From Chitinophaga sp. Cy-1792 (lineage in GTDB: Bacteria; Bacteroidota; Bacteroidia; Chitinophagales; Chitinophagaceae): DNA of 64,000 nt. The translations under genes were made by a program, and so were the position numbers. The stretch is from contig NZ_VWWO01000003.1 in the NCBI RefSeq assembly GCF_011752935.1, positions 434,001 through 498,000 on the forward strand, read 5' to 3'. The notes beneath the pieces are model-generated. The model searched no databases. It saw only the letters and a list, made by a program, of their open reading frames with translations, and had not been told where the DNA came from. This document shows positions 17,031-25,617 of this stretch, in pieces (positions within the stretch are counted from its first letter, which is position 1; each line of letters starts with the position of its first letter).

Positions 17031-18686
17031 ATGATACCAGCAGTACTGATATATCTTCTTAAAGCCAACATCGCACTGGCATTGGTTTTCCTGGCCTACA
17101 GGCTGGGCCTTCGCCGGCTGACATTCTACACATTGAACAGGATTTTCCTGTTGATGGGAATCGTTATCTCCAGCGCATTTCCGTTGGTGGATATCAATCC
17201 CTTTGTAGCTCGTCATGAAGAAATAGGGCAGGTGCTTACCTATGTACCCGATTTCAGTCAGTTGCATCAGCAACAGTTCAACTACTGGAATATCCTGGTT
17301 TATATTTTCTGGGCAGGTGTGATGGTGATGCTGGTACGTATGCTGATACAGAGTTTTTCAATGTGGCGCATCCATAAATCCGCGGTAAACGGAGAAATTG
17401 ATGGTACCCAGGTGAAGTTGCTGAATAAAGCGGTCAATCCGTTCTCCTTCTTCCGGAATATTTATATCAACCCCACACTGCATCAGCCGCAGGAACTGCA
17501 GGAGATTTTAAATCATGAGCAGGTCCATGTACGCCAGTGGCATAGTATAGATGTGGTTTTGGGAGAGATCAACCATATTTTCTACTGGTTCAATCCTGGT
17601 GCATGGCTGATGAGATCTGCCATCCGGGAAAACCTGGAATTCATTACAGACAGATACCTGATCCGTCAGGGCATCGATAAAAAAAGCTATCAGTACAACC
17701 TGTTAAAAATAAGTGGGATCCCTTATGCGACGGCCATCGCAAACAATTTCAATTTCTCACACTTAAAAAACAGAATCATGATGATGAACAAAAAAAGATC
17801 ATCAACATTCAACATGCTTCGTTATGTAATCCTGGGAGCAATGGTTGGAGGTATCGTATTATCCCTGAATTACAGTAAAGCAGCTGCCATAGTAGCTCCC
17901 CTGCATATCCTGCCGGTTGAAGATACCACTGCACCTAAAAAAGTGGCAGTAGATCCTGCGCCTGTAAAGGAAGTCACAACAGCAAAAGCGACGCCTTCGA
18001 ATGCAAAAGCAATTCCTGCAAATGCTAAAGCTGTTCCTGTATCGGAAGAACCGGTAAAAGTAACCGGTGAAGCTGAAGAGGTAGTGCTCAAACTCGATTC
18101 AGACGATAAAACCAAACACCTGAAAAATGTTACCATTGAGCTCCCGGCTAACTTTAATAAATCAGATGATAAAGCAATTGCAGTTATCTCACCATCTGAA
18201 AAAATGGTAATGAAAGGTAATGCTGTCTTTATCGCTCATAAACCAAATGAGCAGGTAACGGAAGTAAAAGCAACAGCAACAGCAACAGATCCTACAGCTG
18301 TAACCCTTACAGGCAAGGTTGCCGGTATCCGTGTTGAACCGGGCACCCAGGCAGGAACAACAAAAACAGTAGTAGTTACCGGGTATATGAATGGTGTAAA
18401 CACTAACAGTGACGCCACTTCCATCACCGCAGTTACCACTACGGATAATGCAAAAGAACCCAAAACTTCCATAAAGCTTCGTGGTACAGCCAATGGAGCA
18501 CAACCATTGATTGTATACGATGGCCAGATAGTTTCTTATGCTTCCCTGGAATATATTGATCCCGAAGGTATAGCCAGCATGAGTGTACTCAAAGGGAAAT
18601 CCGCTACCGACGCATACGGCAATGCAGGAAAAAATGGAGTGATCATAATTACTTCAAAAACAGAAAGCACCCGCAGTAAACAATAA
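17031..18686 (+). CDS. BlaR1-like M56 family sensor metallopeptidase with TonB-plug-like C-terminus
   Basis: The N-terminal half has several membrane segments (about 5-24, 36-54, 87-105) and the M56 zinc motif NHEQVHVRQWHS, with His162, Glu163 and His166. A further membrane segment lies at about 263-282. Residues 283-480 are a low-complexity Ala/Thr/Val/Lys-rich periplasmic stretch. The final 60 or so residues (IKLRGTANGAQPLIVYDG to DAYGNAGKNGVIIITS) resemble the plug segment of TonB-dependent receptors. In the family, the extracellular part senses a signal and activates cleavage of BlaI. Here no penicillin-binding sensor domain is seen, so the signal is unknown. The gene is coupled to the upstream repressor. 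Confidence 0.88.
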   Translation: MIPAVLIYLLKANIALALVFLAYRLGLRRLTFYTLNRIFLLMGIVISSAFPLVDINPFVARHEEIGQVLTYVPDFSQLHQQQFNYWNILVYIFWAGVMVMLVRMLIQSFSMWRIHKSAVNGEIDGTQVKLLNKAVNPFSFFRNIYINPTLHQPQELQEILNHEQVHVRQWHSIDVVLGEINHIFYWFNPGAWLMRSAIRENLEFITDRYLIRQGIDKKSYQYNLLKISGIPYATAIANNFNFSHLKNRIMMMNKKRSSTFNMLRYVILGAMVGGIVLSLNYSKAAAIVAPLHILPVEDTTAPKKVAVDPAPVKEVTTAKATPSNAKAIPANAKAVPVSEEPVKVTGEAEEVVLKLDSDDKTKHLKNVTIELPANFNKSDDKAIAVISPSEKMVMKGNAVFIAHKPNEQVTEVKATATATDPTAVTLTGKVAGIRVEPGTQAGTTKTVVVTGYMNGVNTNSDATSITAVTTTDNAKEPKTSIKLRGTANGAQPLIVYDGQIVSYASLEYIDPEGIASMSVLKGKSATDAYGNAGKNGVIIITSKTESTRSKQ

Positions 18687-18746
18687 GTAGTAACACCTTT
18701 AATTACACGCTATTCATCGCTGAATACCATTCATTAACATTAATAA

Positions 18747-18771
18747 AGGGTATCATGCAACATGATACCCT
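18747..18771. other. Perfect 11-bp hairpin downstream of the M56 gene
   Basis: AGGGTATCATG at 18747-18757 pairs exactly with 18761-18771 around CAA. There is no T run on either side, so terminator function is uncertain. It lies in the gene-free stretch 18687-19080 between convergent genes. That stretch also contains a second stem (18805-18834), the palindrome GCATAAGCCTTATGC at 18911-18925 and a 15-nt direct repeat, TTTGCTCCTTATGCC, at 18929 and 19022. Confidence 0.6.
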
Positions 18772-18804
18772 CCACATAATAACGTCATTCTAAAGCAAAA
18801 CAGT

Positions 18805-18834
18805 AAGGCCGCTTTATAAGATTTAGGCGGCCTT
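18805..18834 (-). terminator. Possible terminator hairpin for the minus-strand FGE-like gene
   Basis: AAGGCCGC at 18805-18812 pairs with GCGGCCTT at 18827-18834. Read on the minus strand it is followed by ACTGTTTTGC. The T tract is short, so support is modest, and the distance from the gene end is about 250 nt. Confidence 0.35.
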
Positions 18835-19036
18835 CAGTCTCTGAAGATGTTGTAGGGCAGTATCTACTGCACCTTTATTTTAAATACGCTACTTACAGGT
18901 TAACAACAAAGCATAAGCCTTATGCTCCTTTGCTCCTTATGCCACATCTATGCTTGCAAAAACAAACCACTGGTCTTTGCCGCTGCCTGACTGCGGAACC
19001 CCAAGGTCTTTCTTTGCGCGCTTTGCTCCTTATGCC

Positions 19037-19055
19037 GTCTCTACTCAGTAGAGAC
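19037..19055. repeat. Short palindrome shared with the terminator at 21718
   Basis: GTCTCTACT at 19037-19045 and AGTAGAGAC at 19047-19055 form a 9-bp palindrome around C. The same 9-bp arms recur at 21720-21738 around T, where they form a terminator. Here no T run is present. Confidence 0.6.
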
Positions 19056-19080
19056 GAGCAAAGAAAAGCGCTGAAGACGC

Positions 19081-20136
19081 CTATTTTACTGACCTCGCAC
19101 AACGAAATCCTAAATTAGCCAGACCCGATTCCGGCGTTGTTTTCATCCGGGCACTTACACGGTATCCCCGGCAATATTCATCGCTGCACATATAAGAGCC
19201 GCCACGGATGGTATGCTTCACCATTCCTGGCTCCTCCGGATCAAAAGCCTCGGCAGGCCCTTTGGGATTCACCGCCAGCTGCCCTTCCTTGCCATAATAG
19301 TTTGCATTATACAGGTCGCCCACCCATTCCCATACGTTACCGGACATATCGTACAGGCCATAACCATTAGGACTATACGATTTTATAGGTGCCGTACCTG
19401 TAAAGCCATCGGTATTGGTATTTTTATAAGGGAAGTTACCATTCCAGGTATTGGCTTTAGGCTTACCGCTGGTCAGGGCTTCATTCCCCCAGGGGTATAA
19501 CTGCCCCGTTAATCCTCCTCTGGCAGCAAACTCCCATTCAGCTTCCGTAGGCAACCGCTTGCCGGCCCATTTTGCAAAAGCCTCGGCATCGTCCCAGGAT
19601 ACCTGGGTGACAGGATGGTTTTCACGCCCTTTGATATCACTGCCCGGGCCTTCCGGGTGTTGCCAGTCGGCGCCGGCAACAAAGCTCCACCATTGAGAAA
19701 CATCATTCAGTGGTACTGCATGGTCTGGCGGGGTAAATACCAGCGCTCCGGGAGCCAGCATACTGCTGTCGGGTTCCGGTGCACCGGGAGGCAGGCTCTT
19801 CATCAGTTCTTCTTTAGAGATAGGCTTTTCCGCTGTGGTTACATAGCCGGTTTGGGCAACAAATACAGCAAATTCAGCATTGGTTACCTCATGTTCATCT
19901 ATATAAAAACTGTCTAGTTTTACGTTATGTTTCGGATATTCATCCGGCGAGCCGGTATTGTCATCCGCGCCCATGGCGAATGTGCCGCCAGGAATCAGCA
20001 CCATTTTATTCAATGTATCCGGCGATACGAACGTTGCCGGTTGCCCGGCCGGTTGCTTTCCTGCTTCGCCACAGCTGCTGGCAGCTGCAGTTCCCGCCAT
20101 GAGCAGTATAGTTAGCATTCGTGGTGATATACCCAT
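19081..20136 (-). CDS. Formylglycine-generating enzyme (SUMF1)-family lipoprotein
   Basis: The 351-residue protein has a lipoprotein signal with a lipobox ending at Cys22 (AAASSC). The SUMF1/FGE-type fold from about residue 40 begins MVLIPGGTFAMGAD, continues with PVTQVSWDDAEAFAKWAGKRLPTEAEWEFAARGG and NVWEWVGD, and ends with GGSYMCSDEYCRGY and NLGFRCAR. Cys317 and Cys322 have the same spacing as the two copper-binding active cysteines of true FGE, which many SUMF1-fold proteins lack. It may therefore convert a Cys of a sulfatase to formylglycine. Many members in Bacteroidota are structural or gliding-related lipoproteins, so this is not certain. No Cys-type sulfatase gene is in the window. 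Confidence 0.85.
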   Translation of the reverse strand: MGISPRMLTILLMAGTAAASSCGEAGKQPAGQPATFVSPDTLNKMVLIPGGTFAMGADDNTGSPDEYPKHNVKLDSFYIDEHEVTNAEFAVFVAQTGYVTTAEKPISKEELMKSLPPGAPEPDSSMLAPGALVFTPPDHAVPLNDVSQWWSFVAGADWQHPEGPGSDIKGRENHPVTQVSWDDAEAFAKWAGKRLPTEAEWEFAARGGLTGQLYPWGNEALTSGKPKANTWNGNFPYKNTNTDGFTGTAPIKSYSPNGYGLYDMSGNVWEWVGDLYNANYYGKEGQLAVNPKGPAEAFDPEEPGMVKHTIRGGSYMCSDEYCRGYRVSARMKTTPESGLANLGFRCARSVK

Positions 20137-20168
20137 AATAAACTGTTAGTGATGATTTTATCTCCCTT

Positions 20169-20176
20169 CAAAAATA
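20169..20176 (-). promoter_or_regulatory. Candidate -7 box for the FGE-like gene
   Basis: On the minus strand this reads TATTTTTG, a perfect TAnnTTTG, about 33 nt upstream of the start codon. A clear -33 TTTG is not seen at the right distance. Confidence 0.4.
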
Positions 20177-20309
20177 ATAATAATGAAAAGGGCTTTTTAC
20201 TTTTTTATGGTGGGTGGTTAACAATTTCATAATTATTAATTTAGCTAAAGAGTTGTAAACTGCATTTGATTTCCCGGCAGCCTATACCAGCTGCCATATT
20301 TGTTGGCAT

Positions 20310-21671
20310 ATGCAACAATCCGCCATACCCTTTACGCAGCAAGACTTCGGCGACGATTTCTTATGGGGGGTAACTATATCCGCTTTTCAAAATGAAGGTG
20401 CCTTTCTACAGGATGGCAAGGGGCTTTCTATCTGGGATACTTTTTCTGCCCGCAAAGGAAAGATTAAAGACCGTAGCCATGCACAGGTAGCCACCGACTT
20501 CTACAACCGTTTCCTGCAAGATATCCTGCTAGCCAAAATTCTCGGCTTCTCCGTATTCCGTTTCTCTATCGCCTGGGCTAGAATACTGCCTAAAGGCACC
20601 GGGGAAATCAATCCGGCCGGCGTAGCCTTCTACCATAAAGTAATTGATGCCTGCCTGGAACTCGGACTGGAACCTTATATCACGCTATACCACTGGGACC
20701 TGCCACAGGCACTGGAACATAAAGGCGGCTGGTGCCACAGGGGAGTGGTGTTTGCCTTTGAAGAATTCACCCGTATCTGTATACGGGAATATGGTGGTAA
20801 GGTAAGAAACTGGATCGTGCTGAATGAGCCTTTCGGTTATACCGCGCTCGGCTATATGCTCGGCGTCCATGCACCAGGGAAATTCGGGCTTTCGTATTTC
20901 CTTCCTGCTGTACACCATACGGTGCTGGCCCAGTCGGGAGCGGCACGTGTCATCAGGGAAGAGCTTCCGGAGGCCAATATTGGCACAACTTTCTCCTGCT
21001 CACAGATTATCCCCTATACGCAAAGTAAGGCGGATATATGGGCTGCAAAACGTGCGGATGCACTTTTTAACCGAATGTTTATAGAACCGGCGCTGGGTAT
21101 GGGATATCCGGTGGATGACTTTCCATTGTTGAAGAAGATCGTTCGCCGCTATTCACTGTGGCGCGACTGGGATAATATGGCTTTCGATTTCGATTTTATC
21201 GGCATACAGAATTATTTCCCGCTGGTTGTAAAATATAACGCCTTTATGCCTTTGCTGAAGATGGCGGAGGTGAAACCCAAATCCCGGAATGTGCCCGTAA
21301 CCGGCCTGGGATGGGAAATCAGCGGCCATGGCCTCTATGAGGTCCTGAAACAGTTTTCCGCCTATAAGGGCGTCAAAAAAATTATTGTAACAGAAGGAGG
21401 GGCCTCCTTCCCAGATACCCTCCACGAAGACGGTGGCGTTCATGACACCGAACGCGTGAACTACTTCCGGGAATATTTAGGCGCCGTGCTGGCCGCCAGA
21501 AGAGAAGGTATTCCCGTTGATGGATACTTCGCCTGGACCCTCACCGACAACTTCGAATGGGCAGAAGGCTACCGCGCCAGGTTCGGACTGGTATATGTCA
21601 ACTTTGAAACACAGCAACGTATTATCAAAGACTCCGGCTACTGGTTCAAATCCTTGCTCAACGCAGATTAA
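20310..21671 (+). CDS. Glycoside hydrolase family 1 (beta-glucosidase-like)
   Basis: The 453-residue protein spans the whole GH1 barrel without a signal peptide, so it is probably cytoplasmic. DDFLWGVTISAFQNEG opens the fold, TLYHWDLPQAL follows, the acid/base is Glu173 in VLNEPFG, and the nucleophile is Glu362 in IVTEGGASF. FAWTLTDNFEWAEGY near the end forms the aglycone pocket. The nucleophile motif is EGG instead of the usual ENG, a small deviation. The substrate is probably a beta-glucoside or related oligosaccharide. It is monocistronic, ending at a bidirectional terminator. A TTTG (20265) and CATATTTG (20295) lie upstream, but their 26-nt spacing is too wide to call a promoter. Confidence 0.93.
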   Translation: MQQSAIPFTQQDFGDDFLWGVTISAFQNEGAFLQDGKGLSIWDTFSARKGKIKDRSHAQVATDFYNRFLQDILLAKILGFSVFRFSIAWARILPKGTGEINPAGVAFYHKVIDACLELGLEPYITLYHWDLPQALEHKGGWCHRGVVFAFEEFTRICIREYGGKVRNWIVLNEPFGYTALGYMLGVHAPGKFGLSYFLPAVHHTVLAQSGAARVIREELPEANIGTTFSCSQIIPYTQSKADIWAAKRADALFNRMFIEPALGMGYPVDDFPLLKKIVRRYSLWRDWDNMAFDFDFIGIQNYFPLVVKYNAFMPLLKMAEVKPKSRNVPVTGLGWEISGHGLYEVLKQFSAYKGVKKIIVTEGGASFPDTLHEDGGVHDTERVNYFREYLGAVLAARREGIPVDGYFAWTLTDNFEWAEGYRARFGLVYVNFETQQRIIKDSGYWFKSLLNAD

Positions 21672-21717
21672 TGCACGGTTATCATCTCCCTAAACCTACA
21701 TACTACAACAAAAAAAA

Positions 21718-21744
21718 ACGTCTCTACTTAGTAGAGACGTTTTT
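21718..21744. terminator. Bidirectional terminator between convergent genes
   Basis: ACGTCTCTACT at 21718-21728 pairs exactly with AGTAGAGACGT at 21730-21740. It is flanked by A9 on the left and TTTTT on the right, so it can end both the GH1 transcript and the minus-strand barrel-protein transcript. Confidence 0.9.
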
Positions 21745-21762
21745 ATAATATCTTTCTTATTA

Positions 21763-22992
21763 CTATAATTCTTTGCGTTTCAGGAACCAGATATCACGTA
21801 AGCTGAAGTTAAATACAGCATTCACGTAATTCTCTTTAATCAGGCCGTTGGCATTCGTACCACGCTGACCCACTTCTACACCAATATAGTAACGCAGCTG
21901 ACCGTTTTTGCTTGGCAGGGAAACACCCGCTGTACCGGATTTGTCGCTGACAGCAGTATTGTTGATCACCAGCGGCGATTTCGTATAGGAAAAACCAGCC
22001 TGGAAGGTCATGCCTTCATAGGTACGGTTGTAATATTTTTTCTGCAGTGCATATTCGATACCGGTAGAATAGCGCTCACCATCCTGGTAGTAATAGCCGG
22101 TACCTTTGTCATTCAGCCCATTCCATTTCTGGTGGCGGTAATCGGCCAGCCAGGTGATTTTCCCATTGGAGAGGGACAAACCACCACCAAATTCCGTTGG
22201 CAGGGTGAAGTAGGTAGATGTCTCATCCTGCGTGAATAAAATCGTAGCATCCTGGTTGACAATGTTCACCTTGTTTTGCAGCTTCATCTTACTTTCGAAA
22301 CGATAGGTAGCACCGAGGCCCAGTGTCCAGACTTTGGAAAGCTTGGCACTGTATTGTGCACCTGCGGTGAAGTTAGGTTTGAAAGTATAGGAATTGTTCT
22401 GCGTTACAATGGAGTCGGAGCCCATGGTCTGGGAAATTTCCTTTGGTCCGAACAGGAAAGCGGTAGAAACCCCTACAGAGAAGTTTTTGTTGATGGAGAA
22501 ACCATTGGAGATATACGCTCTGTTAAGACCTCCGGTTCCTGTCATCACGCCCTGTACGGCCTGGCCGGTACCGGTGATATATTGTTTACTCAGGATTTTA
22601 TAATCGATGGTGCTGAATGGCGTAACACCTGCACTGACACCCCACCATTTGGCAGCTTTGAACCCGACAGCCAGGCGTTTGAAGTTCAGATCGCCGGCAT
22701 TCTGGGAGATATTATTGCCCTGGTAGGTGATATATTGCCCACGGATAGAAACATCCATCATGAAGTTCATCTGAGGAAGGCCGCTGTAAGAGGCGGGGTT
22801 TTGCTCATTGAGATAACCCAGCGGGCGATAACCGATACCACTGCTTCCCATACCAAAATTACGACTGTAGTCCCTTGTTTCCAGGTCGCCGATGCCAAAA
22901 GCAGAATAGATGGAATTGAGTCCATGCTGAGCTTTTGTCACATTTGCGAAAAGCAGGAACAGCCAAAAAATGTTTAGTTTCTTTAATTGCAT
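21763..22992 (-). CDS. Putative outer-membrane beta-barrel protein
   Basis: The protein of about 409 residues starts best at the ATG at 22992 (MQLKKLNIFWLFLLFANVTKAQ), which gives a clean signal peptide. A longer start at 23031 adds 13 residues before it. The mature part alternates short hydrophobic beta strands with glycine and aromatic residues (GMGSSGIGYRPLGYLNEQNPASYSG near the N-terminus) and resembles the OmpP1/FadL-like barrel family of Bacteroidota. It ends FNFSLRDIWFLKRKEL. It lies 43 nt after the DUF4270 gene, so the two are probably one operon and may act together at the outer membrane. The transported substrate is unknown. Confidence 0.78.
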   Translation of the reverse strand: MQLKKLNIFWLFLLFANVTKAQHGLNSIYSAFGIGDLETRDYSRNFGMGSSGIGYRPLGYLNEQNPASYSGLPQMNFMMDVSIRGQYITYQGNNISQNAGDLNFKRLAVGFKAAKWWGVSAGVTPFSTIDYKILSKQYITGTGQAVQGVMTGTGGLNRAYISNGFSINKNFSVGVSTAFLFGPKEISQTMGSDSIVTQNNSYTFKPNFTAGAQYSAKLSKVWTLGLGATYRFESKMKLQNKVNIVNQDATILFTQDETSTYFTLPTEFGGGLSLSNGKITWLADYRHQKWNGLNDKGTGYYYQDGERYSTGIEYALQKKYYNRTYEGMTFQAGFSYTKSPLVINNTAVSDKSGTAGVSLPSKNGQLRYYIGVEVGQRGTNANGLIKENYVNAVFNFSLRDIWFLKRKEL

Positions 22993-23035
22993 GATGAATT
23001 TGCTATAAAAAATATCTACTGATAATCTCAACGAC

Positions 23036-24379
23036 CTATTTATAAATTAAATAGTAAACTGATAGCTTAACCTTATTGGTTGGGTTCTTCTGGTCCCCGA
23101 TTACCAGCCTGTCAAGGGATGATTTAGCATCTCCTGAACTAGGTGTAAGGGCAAGTCCACGGGTGGTATAAGAAGTAGCGGTCAGTTCCTTCTGGCAATA
23201 GGAAGTGATATCGTAATTATAGTAGGTATGTTCGTTAAACATATTATCTAATACCAGGTTACCATACGCGAGGGTGTCGGTAACGGTATTGGTCTGGTCC
23301 ATTTCGCAAAGGGCGAGTCTTGGCGGCAGGCGATATACACTGTAACTACCTTTAATTGGTTCCACCGTCAGTATAACCTTTTGCAGCGAGAAGTAGGTCC
23401 CCAGCTGGAGGAGGTTTTTCAGGTAAGGAATATCCAGTCTGGCAGATACACCTGTACTTGGCTGCATATAGGCGGTATTGTTAGTAGCGGAAGTAGGCAG
23501 TTCACGCTGGGTCGGACTTAACCCGGCGATGGCAGTACCGCTTCTGTTATAGGCGATATTATTAAACTGAACGGAGCTGCCGGTCATTTTAAAGTCTACA
23601 TATTTTACCGTGGTAATCAGCTCATTGGTATGGTAGTACAGGCGCATGTAGAGGGAACTGTCTACTGCTCTGTAACCGGCTACCGACTGGCTCATAGGGC
23701 CACCGGAGATATTGAGGCCTTTGAAGAATTCCAGCCAGGTATTTGACTGGGAAATGTCGGCACTTTTGGTACGCATCATTTCGAACAGTTGTCCGCCGAG
23801 GGCGTCAGACATAGAAACACGTATCTGGTTATCGACATTTGGACGAATTGTGCCCGTAAATGAACCGAGAGGGGTGGTTTCCGTCTGGAAGGTATTGTTA
23901 TTATATATGTAGGAGATATTGACCGCTGGCTGAATTGTTTGGAGCACGCGGTAAATACGGAAATCCTGTTTGATGGTAGTATCACCTGCCACGTAGCCGT
24001 TAGGCGTCATAATGAGGCGGAGTGAATCGTATGCAGCTCCATATTCAGGGATATCGAAGCTGACAGGTTGAGCGATCTGAAAGTAAGAACCTGTGGTGAT
24101 GGTTCCGAACAGCGGGTCGGTATTTTTACCGATGAGCAGGTTTCCTGCGCCTGAAGTAGGTACAGAATCGTACTGGATGTTCTTCATCGATACAGTCAGC
24201 GTATCGGTTAAGATATAGTCAGTATTTTGATTTGTGTCGATGATATTATCGTAGGTGAACCCTGTTTTCTGACAAGAGGAAAAGGCCGCCATCAGTAACA
24301 GAGCAGGTACAAATCTCAGCAATCCGGAGCGCAACCGCTTTGCAATTAAATGATACAAAGTAATGTTCATAGTGCGCAA
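23036..24379 (-). CDS. DUF4270 family lipoprotein
   Basis: The 447-residue protein has an N-terminal membrane/signal segment (about 20-36) with the lipobox AFSSC at about Cys36. A DUF4270 body follows, beginning GFTYDNIIDTNQNTDYILTDTLTVSM. Pairs of conserved Gly/Asn/Asp turns and the segment LLIGKNTDPLFGTITTGSYFQI fit the family. The function is not established. It is divergent from the Kelch and DUF4907 genes and is followed by an outer-membrane barrel gene, which suggests a cell-surface assembly. A second in-frame ATG three codons in could be used. Confidence 0.85.
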   Translation of the reverse strand: MRTMNITLYHLIAKRLRSGLLRFVPALLLMAAFSSCQKTGFTYDNIIDTNQNTDYILTDTLTVSMKNIQYDSVPTSGAGNLLIGKNTDPLFGTITTGSYFQIAQPVSFDIPEYGAAYDSLRLIMTPNGYVAGDTTIKQDFRIYRVLQTIQPAVNISYIYNNNTFQTETTPLGSFTGTIRPNVDNQIRVSMSDALGGQLFEMMRTKSADISQSNTWLEFFKGLNISGGPMSQSVAGYRAVDSSLYMRLYYHTNELITTVKYVDFKMTGSSVQFNNIAYNRSGTAIAGLSPTQRELPTSATNNTAYMQPSTGVSARLDIPYLKNLLQLGTYFSLQKVILTVEPIKGSYSVYRLPPRLALCEMDQTNTVTDTLAYGNLVLDNMFNEHTYYNYDITSYCQKELTATSYTTRGLALTPSSGDAKSSLDRLVIGDQKNPTNKVKLSVYYLIYK

Positions 24380-24565
24380 TTTTAGACAGGATCAATACTT
24401 ACGCGCGATTTAATATGCCAACAGGCTAAATCTGTCGACGAATAGTACGATCCGTTCCATGTGCCGCCAATAGCGCCACTGCGGGAGGAATAGCGCCAAA
24501 GATTACTACTGGCAGATAAAAACCGGGTGTTTGTCCTGTAAAAAGCCCTAAGTATCTATTTCCTG

Positions 24566-24595
24566 TTTGACGGAATGTTACTGCGGATAATTTTG
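24566..24595 (+). promoter_or_regulatory. Promoter of the Kelch/DUF4907 operon
   Basis: TTTG at 24566-24569 and TAATTTTG at 24588-24595 are separated by 18 nt and match the Bacteroidota consensus at every fixed position. The expected transcript start, near 24602, lies about 11 nt before the start codon. Confidence 0.8.
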
Positions 24596-24612
24596 GCCCA
24601 GTTAAAAAGAAC

Positions 24613-25617
24613 ATGCAAATGCGTAATTTCAAAAGTTATAGTTTATTATTGATCGCCTCGATGGTGGCTTCCTGCTCCAAGGATAGTACCTCTACTTCTA
24701 AGTTGGGTAACTGGATCAAGCGTTCTGAATTTGAAGGGGTGGCAAGAAGTGCTGCTGCATCATTTGTGATTGATAATAAGGCATATGTTGGTACCGGTTA
24801 TGATGGTACTAACAGGCTTCAGGACTTTTGGGTATATGATGTAGATCAAAACCAATGGACTCAGAAAGCTGTATTTCCTGGCGTAGGACGTAACAATGCA
24901 AGTGGCTTCGCGGCTGCCGGTATGGGTTATGTTGGCGTTGGTTATGACGGTCTCAATAAATTACAGGATTTTTATCAGTACAATCCAACTGCTAACACCT
25001 GGGCCCGTAAGGCTGACTTTGGTGGAACTGCACGCTATGGCGCTGTAGGTTTCGCACTGAAAGATCAGGGTTACATCGCTACAGGTTATGACGGTAGCTG
25101 GTTGAAAGACAACTGGATGTACGACCCTACAACTGATACCTGGGCTCAACAGCAGTCTATCAACTCCGGAAAAAGAACAGATGCCTCTGTATTCGTAATC
25201 GGTAACAAGGCATATGTTTGTATGGGTGTTGCCAACGGACAGAACGTAGTTGATTTCTACGCTTACGACGCTGATGCCAAATCCTGGACACAGCTCCGTG
25301 ATATCGCCAATACTTCTGATCAGCCTTACGATGACGCTTATAACTTCGCTGGTTATGCTGCTGCATCTTTCGCAATGAAAGGTAAAGGTTATATCGCTTG
25401 TGGTACTAAAACAGGTCTGTCTACCGCTTGCTGGGAATATGACCCAACCACTGATCTGTGGATACAGAAAACAGATTTCGAAGGTGCTGCCCGTAACTAT
25501 GCTACCGGCTTCACGGTGAAAGATCGCGGCTTCGTTGTACTGGGTACCAGTGCCAGCCAGCCATTTGATGATATGAGAGAATTCGATCCAACTGCTGAAT
25601 ACAATGCAAATGACTGA
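24613..25617 (+). CDS. Kelch-repeat lipoprotein
   Basis: The 334-residue protein has a lipoprotein signal with the lipobox VASC around Cys21. Six or so Kelch-type blades of about 50 residues follow, each with a pattern like GYVGVGYDGLNKLQDFYQYN and TNTWARKADFGG; the repeats run from about residue 32 to the end. A Kelch propeller is a binding scaffold, sometimes enzymatic. No catalytic residues can be assigned. The gene ends inside the DUF4907 gene, an overlap of 14 nt. It faces the DUF4270 gene across a 233-nt divergent region. Confidence 0.9.
   Translation: MQMRNFKSYSLLLIASMVASCSKDSTSTSKLGNWIKRSEFEGVARSAAASFVIDNKAYVGTGYDGTNRLQDFWVYDVDQNQWTQKAVFPGVGRNNASGFAAAGMGYVGVGYDGLNKLQDFYQYNPTANTWARKADFGGTARYGAVGFALKDQGYIATGYDGSWLKDNWMYDPTTDTWAQQQSINSGKRTDASVFVIGNKAYVCMGVANGQNVVDFYAYDADAKSWTQLRDIANTSDQPYDDAYNFAGYAAASFAMKGKGYIACGTKTGLSTACWEYDPTTDLWIQKTDFEGAARNYATGFTVKDRGFVVLGTSASQPFDDMREFDPTAEYNAND

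Noticed and set aside
18920..19118. Small frames on both strands in the convergent gap
   Set aside because: They consist of the direct repeat and palindromes, resemble no family and lack start signals.
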